Assembly: GCF_003977685.1 (NCBI RefSeq)
Contig: NZ_RYZH01000003.1
Span: 124,001-188,000 of the forward strand
Length of the DNA: 64,000 bases
Source: Tautonia sociabilis
GTDB lineage: Bacteria > Planctomycetota > Planctomycetia > Isosphaerales > Isosphaeraceae
Reading direction: 5' to 3'
Shown here: one piece after another, positions 36,400-46,560 of the stretch
Numbering within the stretch: the stretch's first letter is position 1
How the letters are laid out: each line of letters opens with the position of its first letter
Translations under genes and position numbers: made by a program
Notes under the pieces: generated by a model
What the model saw: only the letters and a program-made list of their open reading frames with translations
Database searches by the model: none
Told to the model about the DNA's origin: nothing

Positions 36400-37569
36400 A
36401 TGCCCGAGACCTTCGTCAAGTCCGAGCGGCTCCGCCTGCTGCCCCCCTACCTCTTCGCCGAAATCGACCGCAAGAAGAAGGCCGCCATCGCCGCCGGCAG
36501 GGACATCATCAACCTCGGCGTCGGCGACCCCGACAAGCCCACCCCCGAGCCAATCATCCGAAGCCTCCAGCACCACGTCGAGAACCCCAGCTTCCACCAG
36601 TACGCTCTTGATCAGGGCTCTCCGGAGCTGAGGACGGTGATTGCCGCGTTTTTCTCCCGGCGCTATGGCGTCGCGCTCGACCCGGAGGCGGAAATCCTTC
36701 CGACGATCGGCTCCAAGGAGGCCCTCGCCCACTTCCCGCTGGCGGTCATCGACCCCGGCGACCTTGGCCTCGTGCCCGATCCTCGCTACCCGGTCTACCG
36801 CTCCAGCGTCCAGTTCGCTGGCGGCGAGCCGTACATCATGCCGCTCGTTCCCGAGCTGCAGTTCCGCCCCGACCTCGACGCCATTCCGGGCGACGTCTGG
36901 AAGCGCGCGAAGTTGATGTTTCTCAACTACCCGAACAACCCGACCGCCGGCTCGGCCGATCTCTCGTTCTTCGAGCGCGTCGTGGGGCTCGCGAAGGAGC
37001 ATGGCTTCGTTGTCGCCCAGGACGCCGCCTACAGCGAGGTCTATTTCGACGAGCCGCCGCCGAGCATCCTCCAGGTTCCGGGTGCGAAGGACGTGGCGGT
37101 CGAGTTCCACAGCCTCTCGAAGACCTTCAACATGACCGGCTGGCGCGTCGGCTTCGCCGTCGGTGGCGCCCCGCTGGTCGCCGCCCTGGCCCAGGTGAAG
37201 GCCAACACCGATTCCGGCATCTTCACCGCGGTGCAGATGGCCGCCGTCACCGCGCTCGAGCAGTACGAGACGCTCACTCCCCCCATCCGAGACCTCTACA
37301 AGGAACGTCGCGACGCCCTCGTTTCTGGCCTCAAGCGGCTCGGCTGGGACGTCCCGACCCCCTCGGCGACCTTCTACGTCTGGATCCCGTGCCCCGCCGG
37401 CCTCAATTCCACGGCCATTTGCTCGAAGCTGCTGGAAGAGGCGAACCTCGTCACCACCCCCGGACTCGGTTTCGGCGACGCGGGCGACGGCTTCTTCCGC
37501 ATGGCACTGACGGTCGACACCCCTCGCCTTGAAGAAGCGGTCGACCGCATCGCGAAGCTCTCCTTCTAA
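36400..37569 (+). CDS. dapL: LL-diaminopimelate aminotransferase (fold type I PLP enzyme)
   Basis: 389 residues from the ATG at 36400 (GGAAGAAG upstream). Class I/II aminotransferase with INLGVGDPDKPTP (35-47), NYPNNPT (176-182), DAAYSEVYFDE (208-218) and the PLP lysine K241 in HSLSKTFNMTGWR. The opening and the NNPTAGSA segment match the DapL group, which converts tetrahydrodipicolinate directly to LL-diaminopimelate for lysine and cell wall synthesis; a general aspartate-type aminotransferase is the main alternative. Follows the YebC-like gene on the same strand and precedes folK by 24 bp. Confidence 0.85.
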   Translation: MPETFVKSERLRLLPPYLFAEIDRKKKAAIAAGRDIINLGVGDPDKPTPEPIIRSLQHHVENPSFHQYALDQGSPELRTVIAAFFSRRYGVALDPEAEILPTIGSKEALAHFPLAVIDPGDLGLVPDPRYPVYRSSVQFAGGEPYIMPLVPELQFRPDLDAIPGDVWKRAKLMFLNYPNNPTAGSADLSFFERVVGLAKEHGFVVAQDAAYSEVYFDEPPPSILQVPGAKDVAVEFHSLSKTFNMTGWRVGFAVGGAPLVAALAQVKANTDSGIFTAVQMAAVTALEQYETLTPPIRDLYKERRDALVSGLKRLGWDVPTPSATFYVWIPCPAGLNSTAICSKLLEEANLVTTPGLGFGDAGDGFFRMALTVDTPRLEEAVDRIAKLSF

Positions 37570-37593
37570 CCCGGCCGCTCGGGGGCGATCGCG

Positions 37594-38595
37594 ATGGGAA
37601 ACACCCTGGCGCTCATCGCCCTCGGCGGCAACCTCGGCGACCGGAGAGCAACCCTCGACCGGGCGGTTGCCGACCTGGCCGGGTTTCCCGGCGTCAACCT
37701 CCGGAGCGTGAGCACCTATCACCGGACGGCCCCCGTCGGCGGACCCGGCGGCCAGGGGGCCTTTCTGAATGCGGCGGCGGCGCTGGAGACGACGCTCGAC
37801 CCGGTCTCGCTCCACCAGGTCCTGCTCGACCTCGAGCGTCGGGCCGGCCGGGTGCGCGAGATCCGCTGGGACGCCCGGACCCTCGACCTCGACCTGATCC
37901 TCTTCGGGGATCAGATCGTCGACACTCCCGAGCTGACCGTCCCGCACCCGAGATTCTCCGTCCGAAGATTCGTCCTCGATCCCCTCGCGGAGATCGCCCC
38001 AGACGCGGTCGATCCGCTGACGGGGAGGACCGTGCTGGACCTGCTCGTCCGGCTCGATCGTCGTCCGAGCGTCCTCGGCGTCGATGCGGGGGGGGAGGTC
38101 GATCGGGCGAGCCGGGTGGCCCTCGCAATCTCGGACGAACTTCAGGGGGAACTGCTGCGACGGCCCCCTCCAGACGAGGAGACCAGACCTTCCGAACAGC
38201 TCCTCGTCGCACTCGACCGAATCGAGGCCTCGAGTGCGGCCATCGAGGAAGCGAGGGACCAGTTGCTCCGGACCCCCGGAGACCGATGGATCGTCTCTGA
38301 CTGGGCCCCACCACTCGAACTCCTGCGAATCGGGTCGGCGCTCGCCCGATGCGCAGAGAGGAACGTCGACCCGGTCGAGTTCGATCGCCTGGAGCGACGC
38401 TTCCGCGAGGTCGACCGGCGGCAAGCGATCGCCCCTTCGCCGACCTTCTGCGTCGCCATTGGCTTCCGAAGGTGGGGATGGGGCCTCGCCTCCCTGGAGC
38501 GGGCGGTCGAGGTACCAATCCTAATTCCCGACGCCGAAGACGATGCCGGGATCGTCGCCGAGGTCGTCTCCTGCTGCCTCGCGACGCGACCCTGA
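37594..38595 (+). CDS. folK: FolK (HPPK) fused to a degenerate deoxynucleoside-kinase-like domain
   Basis: 333 residues, twice the usual HPPK length. Residues 1-157 are a complete 6-hydroxymethyl-7,8-dihydropterin pyrophosphokinase: ALGGNLGDR (9-17), FLNAAAAL (57-64) and the ATP/metal block RWDARTLDLDLILFGD (91-106). Residues 158-333 resemble deoxynucleoside kinases by pattern: an initial strand and glycine loop (VLGVDAGGEVDRAS) where dNKs have GxxGxGKS/T, then WIVSDW (232-237) in the place of the dNK DR motif, then DPVEFDRLERRFREV and a final hydrophobic strand. The P-loop GK(S/T) is lost, so this half is probably not a kinase. HPPK-dNK fusions are known in bacteria; the decay is my inference. 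Confidence 0.85.
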   Translation: MGNTLALIALGGNLGDRRATLDRAVADLAGFPGVNLRSVSTYHRTAPVGGPGGQGAFLNAAAALETTLDPVSLHQVLLDLERRAGRVREIRWDARTLDLDLILFGDQIVDTPELTVPHPRFSVRRFVLDPLAEIAPDAVDPLTGRTVLDLLVRLDRRPSVLGVDAGGEVDRASRVALAISDELQGELLRRPPPDEETRPSEQLLVALDRIEASSAAIEEARDQLLRTPGDRWIVSDWAPPLELLRIGSALARCAERNVDPVEFDRLERRFREVDRRQAIAPSPTFCVAIGFRRWGWGLASLERAVEVPILIPDAEDDAGIVAEVVSCCLATRP

Positions 38596-38631
38596 TCCGA
38601 TCGGCCCGTGTCGTGCGCGTTGCGAGGGCCC

Positions 38632-38637
38632 TATAAT
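38632..38637 (+). promoter_or_regulatory. Candidate -10 element for smpB
   Basis: A perfect TATAAT stands out in GC-rich DNA 68 bp before the smpB start, in the 109-bp gap after folK. No good TTGACA-type -35 is found 16-18 bp upstream, so the call rests on the -10 alone. Confidence 0.4.
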
Positions 38638-38704
38638 TCCTTCACGCAAACGGGGGCGTCACCGAACATCCCCGGGGACTCGAGCCGAGAGGCAGGCGGC
38701 CACC

Positions 38705-39199
38705 ATGGCGAAGAAGGGCGGCGGGAAGGCGAAGGACGCACAGTCGGACGGCATCCAGGTCGTCGCCCGGAACCGTCGCGCCCGCCACGAGTTCGACCTG
38801 CTGGAGAAGGTCGAGGCGGGGATCGTCCTCACCGGCACCGAGGTCAAGAGCCTCCGAGTCGGCAAGGCGAGCCTGGAGGAGGCCTACGCCGGCATCGACC
38901 GCGACGAGGTCTGGCTCTACGGGGTTGATATCCCGGAGTATCTCCAGGCCAATCGAATGAATCACACTCCCAAGCGGCCTCGCAAACTCCTGCTGCACCG
39001 CCGCGAGATTGAGCGGCTGAAGACCAAGGCCGCCGAGAAGGGGCTGACCATCGTCCCGCTGCAACTCTATTTCAAGAAGGGGCTCGCCAAAGTCGAGATC
39101 TCCATTGCCCGGGGCCGCAAGCTCCACGACAAGCGGCAGGCCATCAAGTCCCGCGAGACCATGCGAGAGATCGATCGCGCCCTCCGCGATCGATCCTGA
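38705..39199 (+). CDS. smpB: SsrA-binding protein
   Basis: 164 residues from the ATG at 38705, about the usual length. Family motifs: VARNRRARHEFDLLEKVEAGI, the tmRNA-binding LTGTEVKSLRVGKASLEEAYA, NHTPKRPRKLLLHRREI and KGLAKVEISIARGRKLHDKR, ending in a basic helix (IKSRETMREIDRAL). It binds tmRNA and brings it to stalled ribosomes in trans-translation. The ssrA gene itself is not seen in this window. Confidence 0.97.
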   Translation: MAKKGGGKAKDAQSDGIQVVARNRRARHEFDLLEKVEAGIVLTGTEVKSLRVGKASLEEAYAGIDRDEVWLYGVDIPEYLQANRMNHTPKRPRKLLLHRREIERLKTKAAEKGLTIVPLQLYFKKGLAKVEISIARGRKLHDKRQAIKSRETMREIDRALRDRS

Positions 39200-39267
39200 G
39201 CGAGCGGGGAGACCATGGCCGATCCCAAGCGACCGGGTTGGATCGGCTGATTCGGAAGGCCAGACGG

Positions 39268-40341
39268 ATGGACCCGCTGCCTGACGTCGACCTCGGACCC
39301 GATCCCCTCGCCAACGGGCCCGGCCCCTGGGACGGGTTCCTCGTCGGCCCCGAGAACGCGATGGCGCATGCGGCGGCCTGCGCGCTGGCCAGGGGGACGA
39401 CCGGGCACTCGCCGCTGGTGATCGTCGGTCCGGCCGGCTCGGGCAAGACCCGGCTGCTTCAAGAGCTGGCCGCCGATTTCATCGCTCGCCGACCCGAGTC
39501 CGCCGTCGCCCTTCTGTCCGGCTCCTCGTTCGCCGAGGAATGCCATCGCGCCAAGGAGGCGGTCGCCCCCGATTCCTGGGCAGACCTCCGCCGCCGGCTC
39601 CGACTGGTTGACCTGCTGGCGATTGACGACGTGCTTGGCCTGGCTCGGTCGCCAATCGCGACGACCGAGTTGGCGTCGACGCTCGAGGACCTCGAGGCCG
39701 CCGGCGCATCGGTCGTCGTCACGGCCCGAGACCTGGCGTCGGGCTGGGGAGACTGGCCCCGTCGCCTTGCCGACCGGTTCCGAGGCGGGCTCACTGTCCG
39801 GCTCTCGGCCCCGGGGCCGGCGACCCGGAGGCGGTTCCTGCTCGACCGGGCTCGGGCTCTCGGGCTCATCCTCTCGGCCGAGGCGTTGGACCTCCTCGCC
39901 GAGTCCGCCGACGGCTACCGGACCCTCGGCGGATGGCTCTCCCGGATCGCCCTCCAGTCACGGGTCGAAGGCCGGCCGATCGACGGCGAGTTGGCGAGGA
40001 CGCTGGTGGCCGAGGACGCCGCTGACGGCCCGGAGGTGTCCATCGGCGCGGTCGCCCGATCCGTCGCCCGCCACTTCGGCCTGCGGTCGACGGCCCTCCG
40101 GTCTCCCAGCCGCCGGGCCGCGATCGTCGAGGCCCGCCACCTGGCCATCCTGATCGCCCGGGAACTGACCGGGGCCAGCTATGCTCGCCTCGGCCAGGCC
40201 TTCGGCGGTCGAGACGCCAAGACCATCCGTCACGCCTGCCAAGCCGCTTCGACTCGGCTGGAGAACGACCCGGCCTTCGCTGCCGCCGCCGCCGCGATTC
40301 GACGCGAGTGGCGGGTCGACACCCCCACTGATCGCCCTTGA
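39268..40341 (+). CDS. DnaA-like AAA+ protein (domains III-IV only)
   Basis: 357 residues from the ATG at 39268 (GGAAGG upstream); an in-frame TTG lies 10 codons earlier. AAA+ core: Walker A GPAGSGKT (54-61), Walker B LLAIDD (116-121). The C-terminal domain (about 260-345) matches DnaA domain IV: ARHLAILIARELTGAS (289-304) and FGGRDAKTIRHA (312-323), where DnaA has FGGRDHSTVxHA, so the DNA-contacting His is Ala. Domains I and II are absent. The true DnaA is normally about 450 residues, so this is probably a paralogue acting as a regulator or helper of initiation. It lies 68 bp after smpB. Confidence 0.85.
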   Translation: MDPLPDVDLGPDPLANGPGPWDGFLVGPENAMAHAAACALARGTTGHSPLVIVGPAGSGKTRLLQELAADFIARRPESAVALLSGSSFAEECHRAKEAVAPDSWADLRRRLRLVDLLAIDDVLGLARSPIATTELASTLEDLEAAGASVVVTARDLASGWGDWPRRLADRFRGGLTVRLSAPGPATRRRFLLDRARALGLILSAEALDLLAESADGYRTLGGWLSRIALQSRVEGRPIDGELARTLVAEDAADGPEVSIGAVARSVARHFGLRSTALRSPSRRAAIVEARHLAILIARELTGASYARLGQAFGGRDAKTIRHACQAASTRLENDPAFAAAAAAIRREWRVDTPTDRP

Positions 40342-40343
40342 GA

Positions 40344-40377
40344 CGGAACCGACCTGCGCTCGTCGACCGTGGTTCCG
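40344..40377 (+). terminator. Weak candidate terminator hairpin after the DnaA-like gene
   Basis: CGGAACC (40344-40350) and GGTTCCG (40371-40377) form a 7-bp stem with a 20-base loop and no T-run. It lies in the 224-bp gap between convergent genes ending at 40341 and 40566, which otherwise holds nothing recognisable. Confidence 0.25.
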
Positions 40378-40565
40378 ACTCTCCTCCCGGTCATCGAACG
40401 CCGTTCAGCCAAGGGGATGACGCCGAGGTGGCCGGCGTGCGCGACCGAAGCGCGCCAATGGTGAGGCCAGGGAGCGCTTCCTGTCGTCCCGCCGCCGAGG
40501 CCGATCGGGACCGGGGACGATCCCCCGGCCCGGCGAGTCCTCCCGCCCCGCGGTCGGCCTCGCGA

Positions 40566-42830
40566 TCAGGCATCGTGCTGCGGCTTGAGGATCACCGCCG
40601 CCAGCGGCGGAAGGGTCAGGCGGAGGTGGTACGGTCGGCCGGCGTGGTGCTCCGGAATCGCTTCGAGGTAGCCGCCATTGCCGGCATTCGAGCCCCCATA
40701 GAAGCTCGCGTCCGAGTTGAAGAGCTCCCGGTAGCCGCCTCCCCTGGGGACTCCGATCCGATAGCCTTCGCGGAGGCAAGGCGTGAAGTTGCAGACCACG
40801 ACCAGTTCATCCCCCGGGGTCTTCCCCTTGCGGAGATAGGCCAGCACGCTGTTCTCCCAGTCGTGTAGCTCGAGCCAGTCGAAGCCCTGCCACTCGAAGT
40901 CGATCTGGTGCAGGGCCGGTTCGGAGCGGTAGATGCGGTTCAGGTCGGCGACCATCCGCTGCACCCCCTGGTGGTCCGGCCACTGAAGCAGGTGCCAGTC
41001 GAGGCTCTCCGACTCGTTCCATTCGCGCCACTGGCCGAACTCGCCGCCCATGAAGAGCAGCTTCTTGCCCGGGTGGGTCCACTGGTAGGAGAGCAAGAGG
41101 CGGAGGTTGGCAACCTTCTGCCACTGGTCTCCGGGCATCTTGTCCAGGAGGGCTCGCTTGCCGTGCACGACCTCGTCGTGCGACAGCGGGAGCATGAAGT
41201 TCTCACTGAAAGCGTAGACGAGGCTGAATGTGAGCATCCCGTGCTCATACTTCCGGTAGATCGGGTCCTTGGAGAAATAGCGCAGCGTGTCGTTCATCCA
41301 ACCCATGTTCCACTTCAGGCTGAAGCCGAGGCCGCCGATGTATGTGGGCCGGGAGACCCCCGGGAACGCGGTCGATTCCTCGGCGATCGTCAAGATCCCA
41401 GGGAACTGGGCGTGGGCCGCCTCGTTGAACTTCTTGAGGAAGTCGATCGCCTCGAGGTTCTCGTTGCCTCCGAAGGCGTTGGGGATCCATTCGCCCGGGT
41501 TCCGGCTGTAGTCGAGGTAGAGCATCGAGGCGACCGCATCGACCCGAAGCCCGTCGATGTGGTACTTGTCCAGCCAGAACAAGGCGTTGGCTAGCAAATA
41601 GTTGCGCACCTCGGATCGGCCATAGTTGTAGATCTTGGTCCCCCAGTCGCGGTGCTCGCCGAGCCGGGGGTCCTCGTGCTCGTAGAGGTGAGTGCCGTCG
41701 AAGAACCCCAGGCCGTGCTGGTCCCGGGGGAAGTGGGCCGGGACCCAGTCGACCAGCACGCCGATCCCGTGGCGGTGCAGGGTGTCGACGAACGCGGCGA
41801 AGTCGTCCGGCGAGCCGAATCGGGAGGTCGGCGCATAAAGCCCGACTGGCTGGTAGCCCCACGAGCCGTCGAACGGGTGCTCGCTGATCGGGAGCAGCTC
41901 GACGTGGGTGAACCCCATCTCGGAGACGTAGGCGGCCAGTTGTTCGGCCAGCTCGCGATAACTGAGGTATCCGCCATCCTCCTCGGCACGGCGTCTCCAC
42001 GAACCGAGGTGGACCTCGTACACCGAGATCGGCGCGTCGAGGGCCTGCCGCTCGGCCCGTCGAGCCATCCACTCGCCGTCTTCCCAGCGGAAGCGGTCGA
42101 TGTCCCAGACGATCGAGGCGGTCTGGGGCCGTCGTTCGGCGTAGAAGCCGTAGGGGTCGGCCTTCGTCACAAGGTAGTCGTTGTATCGACTCTTGATTTC
42201 GTACTTGTAAACCTCTCCCGGCTGGAGGTCGGGAATGAAGAGCTCCCAGAGCCCCGTCGGGCCGAGATTCCGCATCGGGTGGCGGCGGCCGTCCCAGTGG
42301 TTGAAATTCCCCACCACGCTGACCCGCTGCGCATTCGGCGCCCAGACGGCGAAGTGTACCCCCCGGATGCCATCGACCTCTCGGACATGCGCCCCGAGCT
42401 TGTCATAGGAGCGGAGGTGGTTCCCCTCGCCCAGCAAGTAGACGTCGAAGTCCGACAGGATCTGGCCGAAGCGGTAAGGGTCCACGAGTTGCCAGGAATG
42501 CCCTTCGCCATTCTCGACCACAAGTCGATACGGCGGCGCGGACGACCGGCCCGAGAGCAGCCCCTCGAACAGGCCCGCCGGATGAATCCGGTCCATCGCA
42601 ATCTGACGGCCGGGCTCCCCGTCGGAGAGATCCAGCACCCACGCCTTGCTCGCGTCGGGAAGCATCGCCCGGATCGCAATCGCCGGCCGGCCGTTCTCCC
42701 CGACCGGGTGCGGCCCGAGGACACCGAAGGGATCCCAATGATTCGCATGGACGATGTGCTCGATGTCCGAAGCGTGAATCGTCGGGGTGCGGTTCGACGA
42801 GGAGGGGGGCGACGAGGCGGTGGTACTCAT
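40566..42830 (-). CDS. glgB: 1,4-alpha-glucan branching enzyme
   Basis: 754 residues from the ATG at 42830; the 52 in-frame codons upstream look untranslated. Two N-terminal CBM48 regions ([10 protein letters not shown] near 33-42; [17 protein letters not shown] at 170-186), then a GH13 barrel with the expected residues by comparison with E. coli GlgB: nucleophile D431 (GLRVDAVAS), acid/base E484 (TIAEEST) and D552 (LSHDEVVHG), and a beta C-terminal domain. It forms alpha-1,6 branches in glycogen. No other glg gene is adjacent. The gene is divergent from a response regulator-kinase gene. Confidence 0.96.
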   Translation of the reverse strand: MSTTASSPPSSSNRTPTIHASDIEHIVHANHWDPFGVLGPHPVGENGRPAIAIRAMLPDASKAWVLDLSDGEPGRQIAMDRIHPAGLFEGLLSGRSSAPPYRLVVENGEGHSWQLVDPYRFGQILSDFDVYLLGEGNHLRSYDKLGAHVREVDGIRGVHFAVWAPNAQRVSVVGNFNHWDGRRHPMRNLGPTGLWELFIPDLQPGEVYKYEIKSRYNDYLVTKADPYGFYAERRPQTASIVWDIDRFRWEDGEWMARRAERQALDAPISVYEVHLGSWRRRAEEDGGYLSYRELAEQLAAYVSEMGFTHVELLPISEHPFDGSWGYQPVGLYAPTSRFGSPDDFAAFVDTLHRHGIGVLVDWVPAHFPRDQHGLGFFDGTHLYEHEDPRLGEHRDWGTKIYNYGRSEVRNYLLANALFWLDKYHIDGLRVDAVASMLYLDYSRNPGEWIPNAFGGNENLEAIDFLKKFNEAAHAQFPGILTIAEESTAFPGVSRPTYIGGLGFSLKWNMGWMNDTLRYFSKDPIYRKYEHGMLTFSLVYAFSENFMLPLSHDEVVHGKRALLDKMPGDQWQKVANLRLLLSYQWTHPGKKLLFMGGEFGQWREWNESESLDWHLLQWPDHQGVQRMVADLNRIYRSEPALHQIDFEWQGFDWLELHDWENSVLAYLRKGKTPGDELVVVCNFTPCLREGYRIGVPRGGGYRELFNSDASFYGGSNAGNGGYLEAIPEHHAGRPYHLRLTLPPLAAVILKPQHDA

Positions 42831-43167
42831 AATCGCTTCGCTATCCGATGGGTCCGATGCGGTTCGCCATCTTCGGCGCGTGGCCCGTCTGACTTGCCTG
42901 TAGGCTAGTCCTGGGATGGGTAAGACTGCAACCTCAATGCCGATCGCCGGGAGCGGCGGATTGATCGCGGCCGCCGGGTTTGCCATGATGGAGACATCGC
43001 GAGGGGCCAGCGACCCCGGCCACGCCGCTCGGGGTCCGACAGGGAGGTCGGCCTCCGCACGATCGCCCCCCGCCCGGGGTGGTCGTTCGGTTCCGGTCCC
43101 CGCCTCGGCCTTCGCCGTGAGGGGCCCGGCGAAGGGGATTGGGGGACCGGGCCGCGGACGCGACGGA
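42831..43167. other. Divergent intergenic region glgB / response regulator-kinase
   Basis: 337 bp between divergent starts. Open frames continue through it on both strands because of high GC, but they show no homology and lack ribosome sites. No clear -35/-10 pair, operator repeat or riboswitch-like structure was seen. It must hold both promoters. Confidence 0.5.
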
Positions 43168-44265
43168 ATGAGCCACGTCCTGATCGTCGATGATAGCCCG
43201 GCTGATCGCGCCTACTTTCGCAACCTCTTGCGACGGGCCGACTTCCGCGTTCACGAGGTCGACTCCGGCGGCCAAGCGGTCGCCGCGGCGCTCTCCATCC
43301 GCCCGCACGTCGTCATCCTCGATATCAACCTCCCGGATCTCGACGGCCACAGCGTCTGCCGGGCCCTGCGGGCCGACCCGATGATCGGTGGCATCCCCGT
43401 CCTGATGCTCACCGTTCGCGACCACGAGGCCGATGTCCTCGCCGGTCTCGAGGCCGGCGCCGACGACTACGTGCCCAAAGATGCGGCACCAGAGGTCGTT
43501 CTGGCCCGCGTCCGGAGGCTCTGCCGCTACCGGCAGATGGCGAACACCTCGTTGCTCAACGAGCAGATGGCCCAGATCGGCCGGCTATTGGCGGGGATTG
43601 TCCACGAGATCCGAGGGCCCCTTGGCGTCATCCGGGGCAACGCCGAGCTGATGAAGATGCAGCTCGACCCGGCCGACCCGGCCCTTCGGTTCGCCGAGCC
43701 GATCATCCGCAGCGTTCAGTTGCTCCAGATCCGCCTTGAGCACCTGATGGCTGCGGTCCGGGGGGGACCGCCTGTTCTCCGACCGCTGGAGCCCGAGCCC
43801 CTGATCCGGGAGGCGGTTGACTACTTCCGAAAGGGAGCCGACCCCCAGCACGGCCGGGTCGAGGTCACCGTGGAAGAGCCCCAGGGGCCGCTCCCCCCGG
43901 TCATGGCCGACGCCGGCCGACTGCTCCAGGTCCTGCTGAACCTGATGATCAATGCCCGGGAGGCGATCCTCGCCTCCCGGACGAGCGGCCGAGTCGTCCT
44001 TCGCCTCTCCCCGTGCTCGCTCGACGACCGCCCGGGATCCCGCATTGAGGTGATCGACGACGGCCCCGGCATCTCCGAGGAGGTGCTGCACCGAATCTTC
44101 GAGCCGTTCTACACCACCAAGGAAACCGGCACCGGCTACGGCCTCTATCTCTCCGCCGAAATCCTTCGGGAACACGGGGGTCGACTCTGGGCGGAGAACC
44201 GCCCCGAGGGGGGCGCGCGGTTTTGCCTTTGGCTCCCGATGGCCACCGAAGCCGCCCCGGCGTGA
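43168..44265 (+). CDS. Response regulator receiver fused to histidine kinase (cytoplasmic)
   Basis: 365 residues from the ATG at 43168; ribosome site weak. The N-terminal receiver (about 1-120) has the acidic pocket DD (8-9), phosphoacceptor D52 ([13 protein letters not shown]) and K104. The kinase follows: phospho-acceptor H146 in the motif HEIRGPLG, then an HATPase domain with N-box MINAREAI, G1 DDGPGIS and G2 GTGYGL. No membrane segment or sensor domain, so it probably relays from other kinases. Followed by a PAS kinase and a stand-alone receiver, suggesting a phosphorelay set. Confidence 0.9.
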   Translation: MSHVLIVDDSPADRAYFRNLLRRADFRVHEVDSGGQAVAAALSIRPHVVILDINLPDLDGHSVCRALRADPMIGGIPVLMLTVRDHEADVLAGLEAGADDYVPKDAAPEVVLARVRRLCRYRQMANTSLLNEQMAQIGRLLAGIVHEIRGPLGVIRGNAELMKMQLDPADPALRFAEPIIRSVQLLQIRLEHLMAAVRGGPPVLRPLEPEPLIREAVDYFRKGADPQHGRVEVTVEEPQGPLPPVMADAGRLLQVLLNLMINAREAILASRTSGRVVLRLSPCSLDDRPGSRIEVIDDGPGISEEVLHRIFEPFYTTKETGTGYGLYLSAEILREHGGRLWAENRPEGGARFCLWLPMATEAAPA

Positions 44266-44460
44266 TTCCCAGGATGCCGTGCCTGGTCTGCCGATTGCCC
44301 GAGAGGAGTCGCGTCTCGGGTGGCAGGCGACGACTCTCGGGGAGCAACTTCCAGGGCGAGACGGGCTCCGCCCCGTCTTCCTTCCCTCTCGACCCTCGGG
44401 GATTGGGCGTTCTCCTTTCCTGTCGACACGATCGGAACACGCATCCAAGCGAGGCCAGCC

Positions 44461-46560
44461 ATGACACGGAACGTCGAGGTCCGCGGCCGGTTGGGGCGGT
44501 GGATTATGGCCGAGAACTCGGTCGCGGCGATCTCGGGGTTGCTCGCGATCGCTTCGGGAATCGTGGCACTCCGGGGGGCCTCCGGCACCGCGTCGGGAAT
44601 CCTGCTCGGCGCCGCCGCGGTCCTGCCGATTGGACTCACCTGGGGCCTCGTGGCCGAGCGTCGGCGATGGCGACGCCCGGCCCGGCTGATCACCGAGCAG
44701 ATCGCCACCCAGACCGATGGCCTCCGGCCCGGTCCGGGAGCCCGGCCGAGGGGGCTCCGCCGGGACGACCCTCCCGAGTTGATCGCACTGGCCAGGGCCA
44801 CGGCCGAGCTTCAGGCCCGGCTCTCGCTCTCGCTGCGGGCCCTCGCCACGGAATCGAACCTCCCGGCCCGAGAGGCGCTGACCCGGAGCGGCCTGTTCGA
44901 CCCTCCGTCCTCACCTGGCTCCGGCGACGGATCCTCCTCGAGTTCGTTCTCCGGTGACGAGATGGTCGGGAGACTCGAGCCGGATTCCCTCCGATGGACC
45001 GAGGCCAGCCCCGCGCTTCAGACCTTCCTCGGGGCCGGGCTGGAGACGCTCCGAAGGCGGACGATCCTCGAACTCCTGCACCCCGACGACCGACTCCCCG
45101 CCGAGCGGCAGCTCCGAGGAACCGCCGACCGGGGGGAGTCGCTCGGGCTGATCTACCGGGTCACCACGCTGGGGGGCGATCGCAAGGTGGTCGAGCTGAA
45201 CGTCTCCGCCCGGTACGGCCCCGACCGCTCGGCGGTCTATCTCCGTTGCCACGTCACCGACGTCACCGACCGCATTCGGGCCCGACGCGAGGAACGCCGA
45301 CGCACCCGGGAACTGCTCCACCTCAACGACGAGCTCCGCCTCGCCAACCGGGCGCTCGCCGAGCTGAAGGACCGCTACAGCGACCTCTATCAGAACGCCC
45401 CCGCGATGTACTTCAGCCTCGACCCCGACGGCCGGATCCTCGTCTGCAACGAGACCCTGCTCCGGACCCTTGGCTATCGCCGCCGCGACCTGGTCCAGCG
45501 CCCCTACGAGGACCTGCTTCCGCTGGAGGACCGTCCGACCTTCCGGGGCCGGTTCGCCCAGTACCTCCGGGAGGGCCGCATCGAGGTCGAGAGCCGATGG
45601 ATGACCGCCGACGGCCGGATTATCGACGTCCTCGTCACCGCGGTCGCCGTGCTCGACTCGCAGGGCCGATTGATCCACTCCCGAAGCGTGGCCCAGGACA
45701 TCACCACCCGACGTCGCCTGGAAGACGAGCTGCGCCGCAATAACGAGCGGCTGGCACGGATCAATGATGAGCTTTCCCGGAAGAATACCGAGCTCGATGA
45801 GTTCTCCTACGTTATCTCCCATGACCTCCAGGAGCCGGTCAGGACGTTGATCGCCTTCTCCGGGTTCCTCCGTCAGGACTACGGCGACCGGCTCGACGAT
45901 CAAGCCCGGGAGTACCTCGACTATCTGACCGAGGCCTCCGGCCGGATGCGGAGCCTCATCCGGGACCTGCTGGAGCTCTCCCGGGCCGGCCGGACCACGG
46001 ACGACTTCGGCCCCGTCTCGCTGGAGGAGATCGTGTCGACCCTCCGGGTCGATTATGCCGAGCTGATCCGGACTCGGGGGGCGGAGGTCGTTTGTGAGCG
46101 CCCGCTGCCGACGATCTGGGGGGATCGCACCAGGATCGGACAGCTGATCGGCAATCTCGTCGGCAACGGGCTGAAGTATAATGAAGCGGAGCACCCCCGG
46201 GTGGAGGTCGGGACCCTCCCGAGCCCCTCGTCGGGGAGCTCCCGTCGGACGACCCTCTTCGTCCGGGATAATGGGATCGGCATCGACCCGCGGTACCACG
46301 ACAAGATCTTCCAGATGTTCCGACGGCTCCACCCTCGAGACCGCTACGAGGGAACCGGGGCGGGCCTGGCCATCTGCCAAAAGATTGCCCAGGCCCACGG
46401 CGGGAGGATCAGGGTCGAGAGTCGGCCCGGTGTCGGGTCCACCTTCCTCGTCGACTTGCCGCTTGTCCCCGACGGTCGGCCTCTGGTCGCCTCCCCACCC
46501 GGCCTCCCCGGCCGGGACGAGCCGTCACTCGCCCCGGACGATGCCATCCATGCCCCATGA
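44461..46560 (+). CDS. PAS-domain sensor histidine kinase, membrane-anchored
   Basis: 699 residues from the ATG at 44461. Two hydrophobic segments (about 20-38 and 45-65) suggest membrane anchoring with little periplasmic exposure. Then a disordered Ser/Gly/Pro region, PAS 1 (about 178-270), PAS 2 (about 305-416: YQNAPAMYFSLDPDGRILVCN), HisKA with H454 (SYVISHDLQEPVRTL, as in phytochrome-type kinases) and HATPase with N-box GNGLKYN, G1 DNGIGID and G2 GTGAGLAI. It overlaps the downstream receiver gene, so the two are probably co-translated partners. Confidence 0.92.
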   Translation: MTRNVEVRGRLGRWIMAENSVAAISGLLAIASGIVALRGASGTASGILLGAAAVLPIGLTWGLVAERRRWRRPARLITEQIATQTDGLRPGPGARPRGLRRDDPPELIALARATAELQARLSLSLRALATESNLPAREALTRSGLFDPPSSPGSGDGSSSSSFSGDEMVGRLEPDSLRWTEASPALQTFLGAGLETLRRRTILELLHPDDRLPAERQLRGTADRGESLGLIYRVTTLGGDRKVVELNVSARYGPDRSAVYLRCHVTDVTDRIRARREERRRTRELLHLNDELRLANRALAELKDRYSDLYQNAPAMYFSLDPDGRILVCNETLLRTLGYRRRDLVQRPYEDLLPLEDRPTFRGRFAQYLREGRIEVESRWMTADGRIIDVLVTAVAVLDSQGRLIHSRSVAQDITTRRRLEDELRRNNERLARINDELSRKNTELDEFSYVISHDLQEPVRTLIAFSGFLRQDYGDRLDDQAREYLDYLTEASGRMRSLIRDLLELSRAGRTTDDFGPVSLEEIVSTLRVDYAELIRTRGAEVVCERPLPTIWGDRTRIGQLIGNLVGNGLKYNEAEHPRVEVGTLPSPSSGSSRRTTLFVRDNGIGIDPRYHDKIFQMFRRLHPRDRYEGTGAGLAICQKIAQAHGGRIRVESRPGVGSTFLVDLPLVPDGRPLVASPPGLPGRDEPSLAPDDAIHAP

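Noticed and set aside
42916..43167. Upstream extension of the response regulator-kinase gene
   Set aside because: The extra 84 residues show no domain and the receiver normally starts at its first strand, [10 protein letters not shown].
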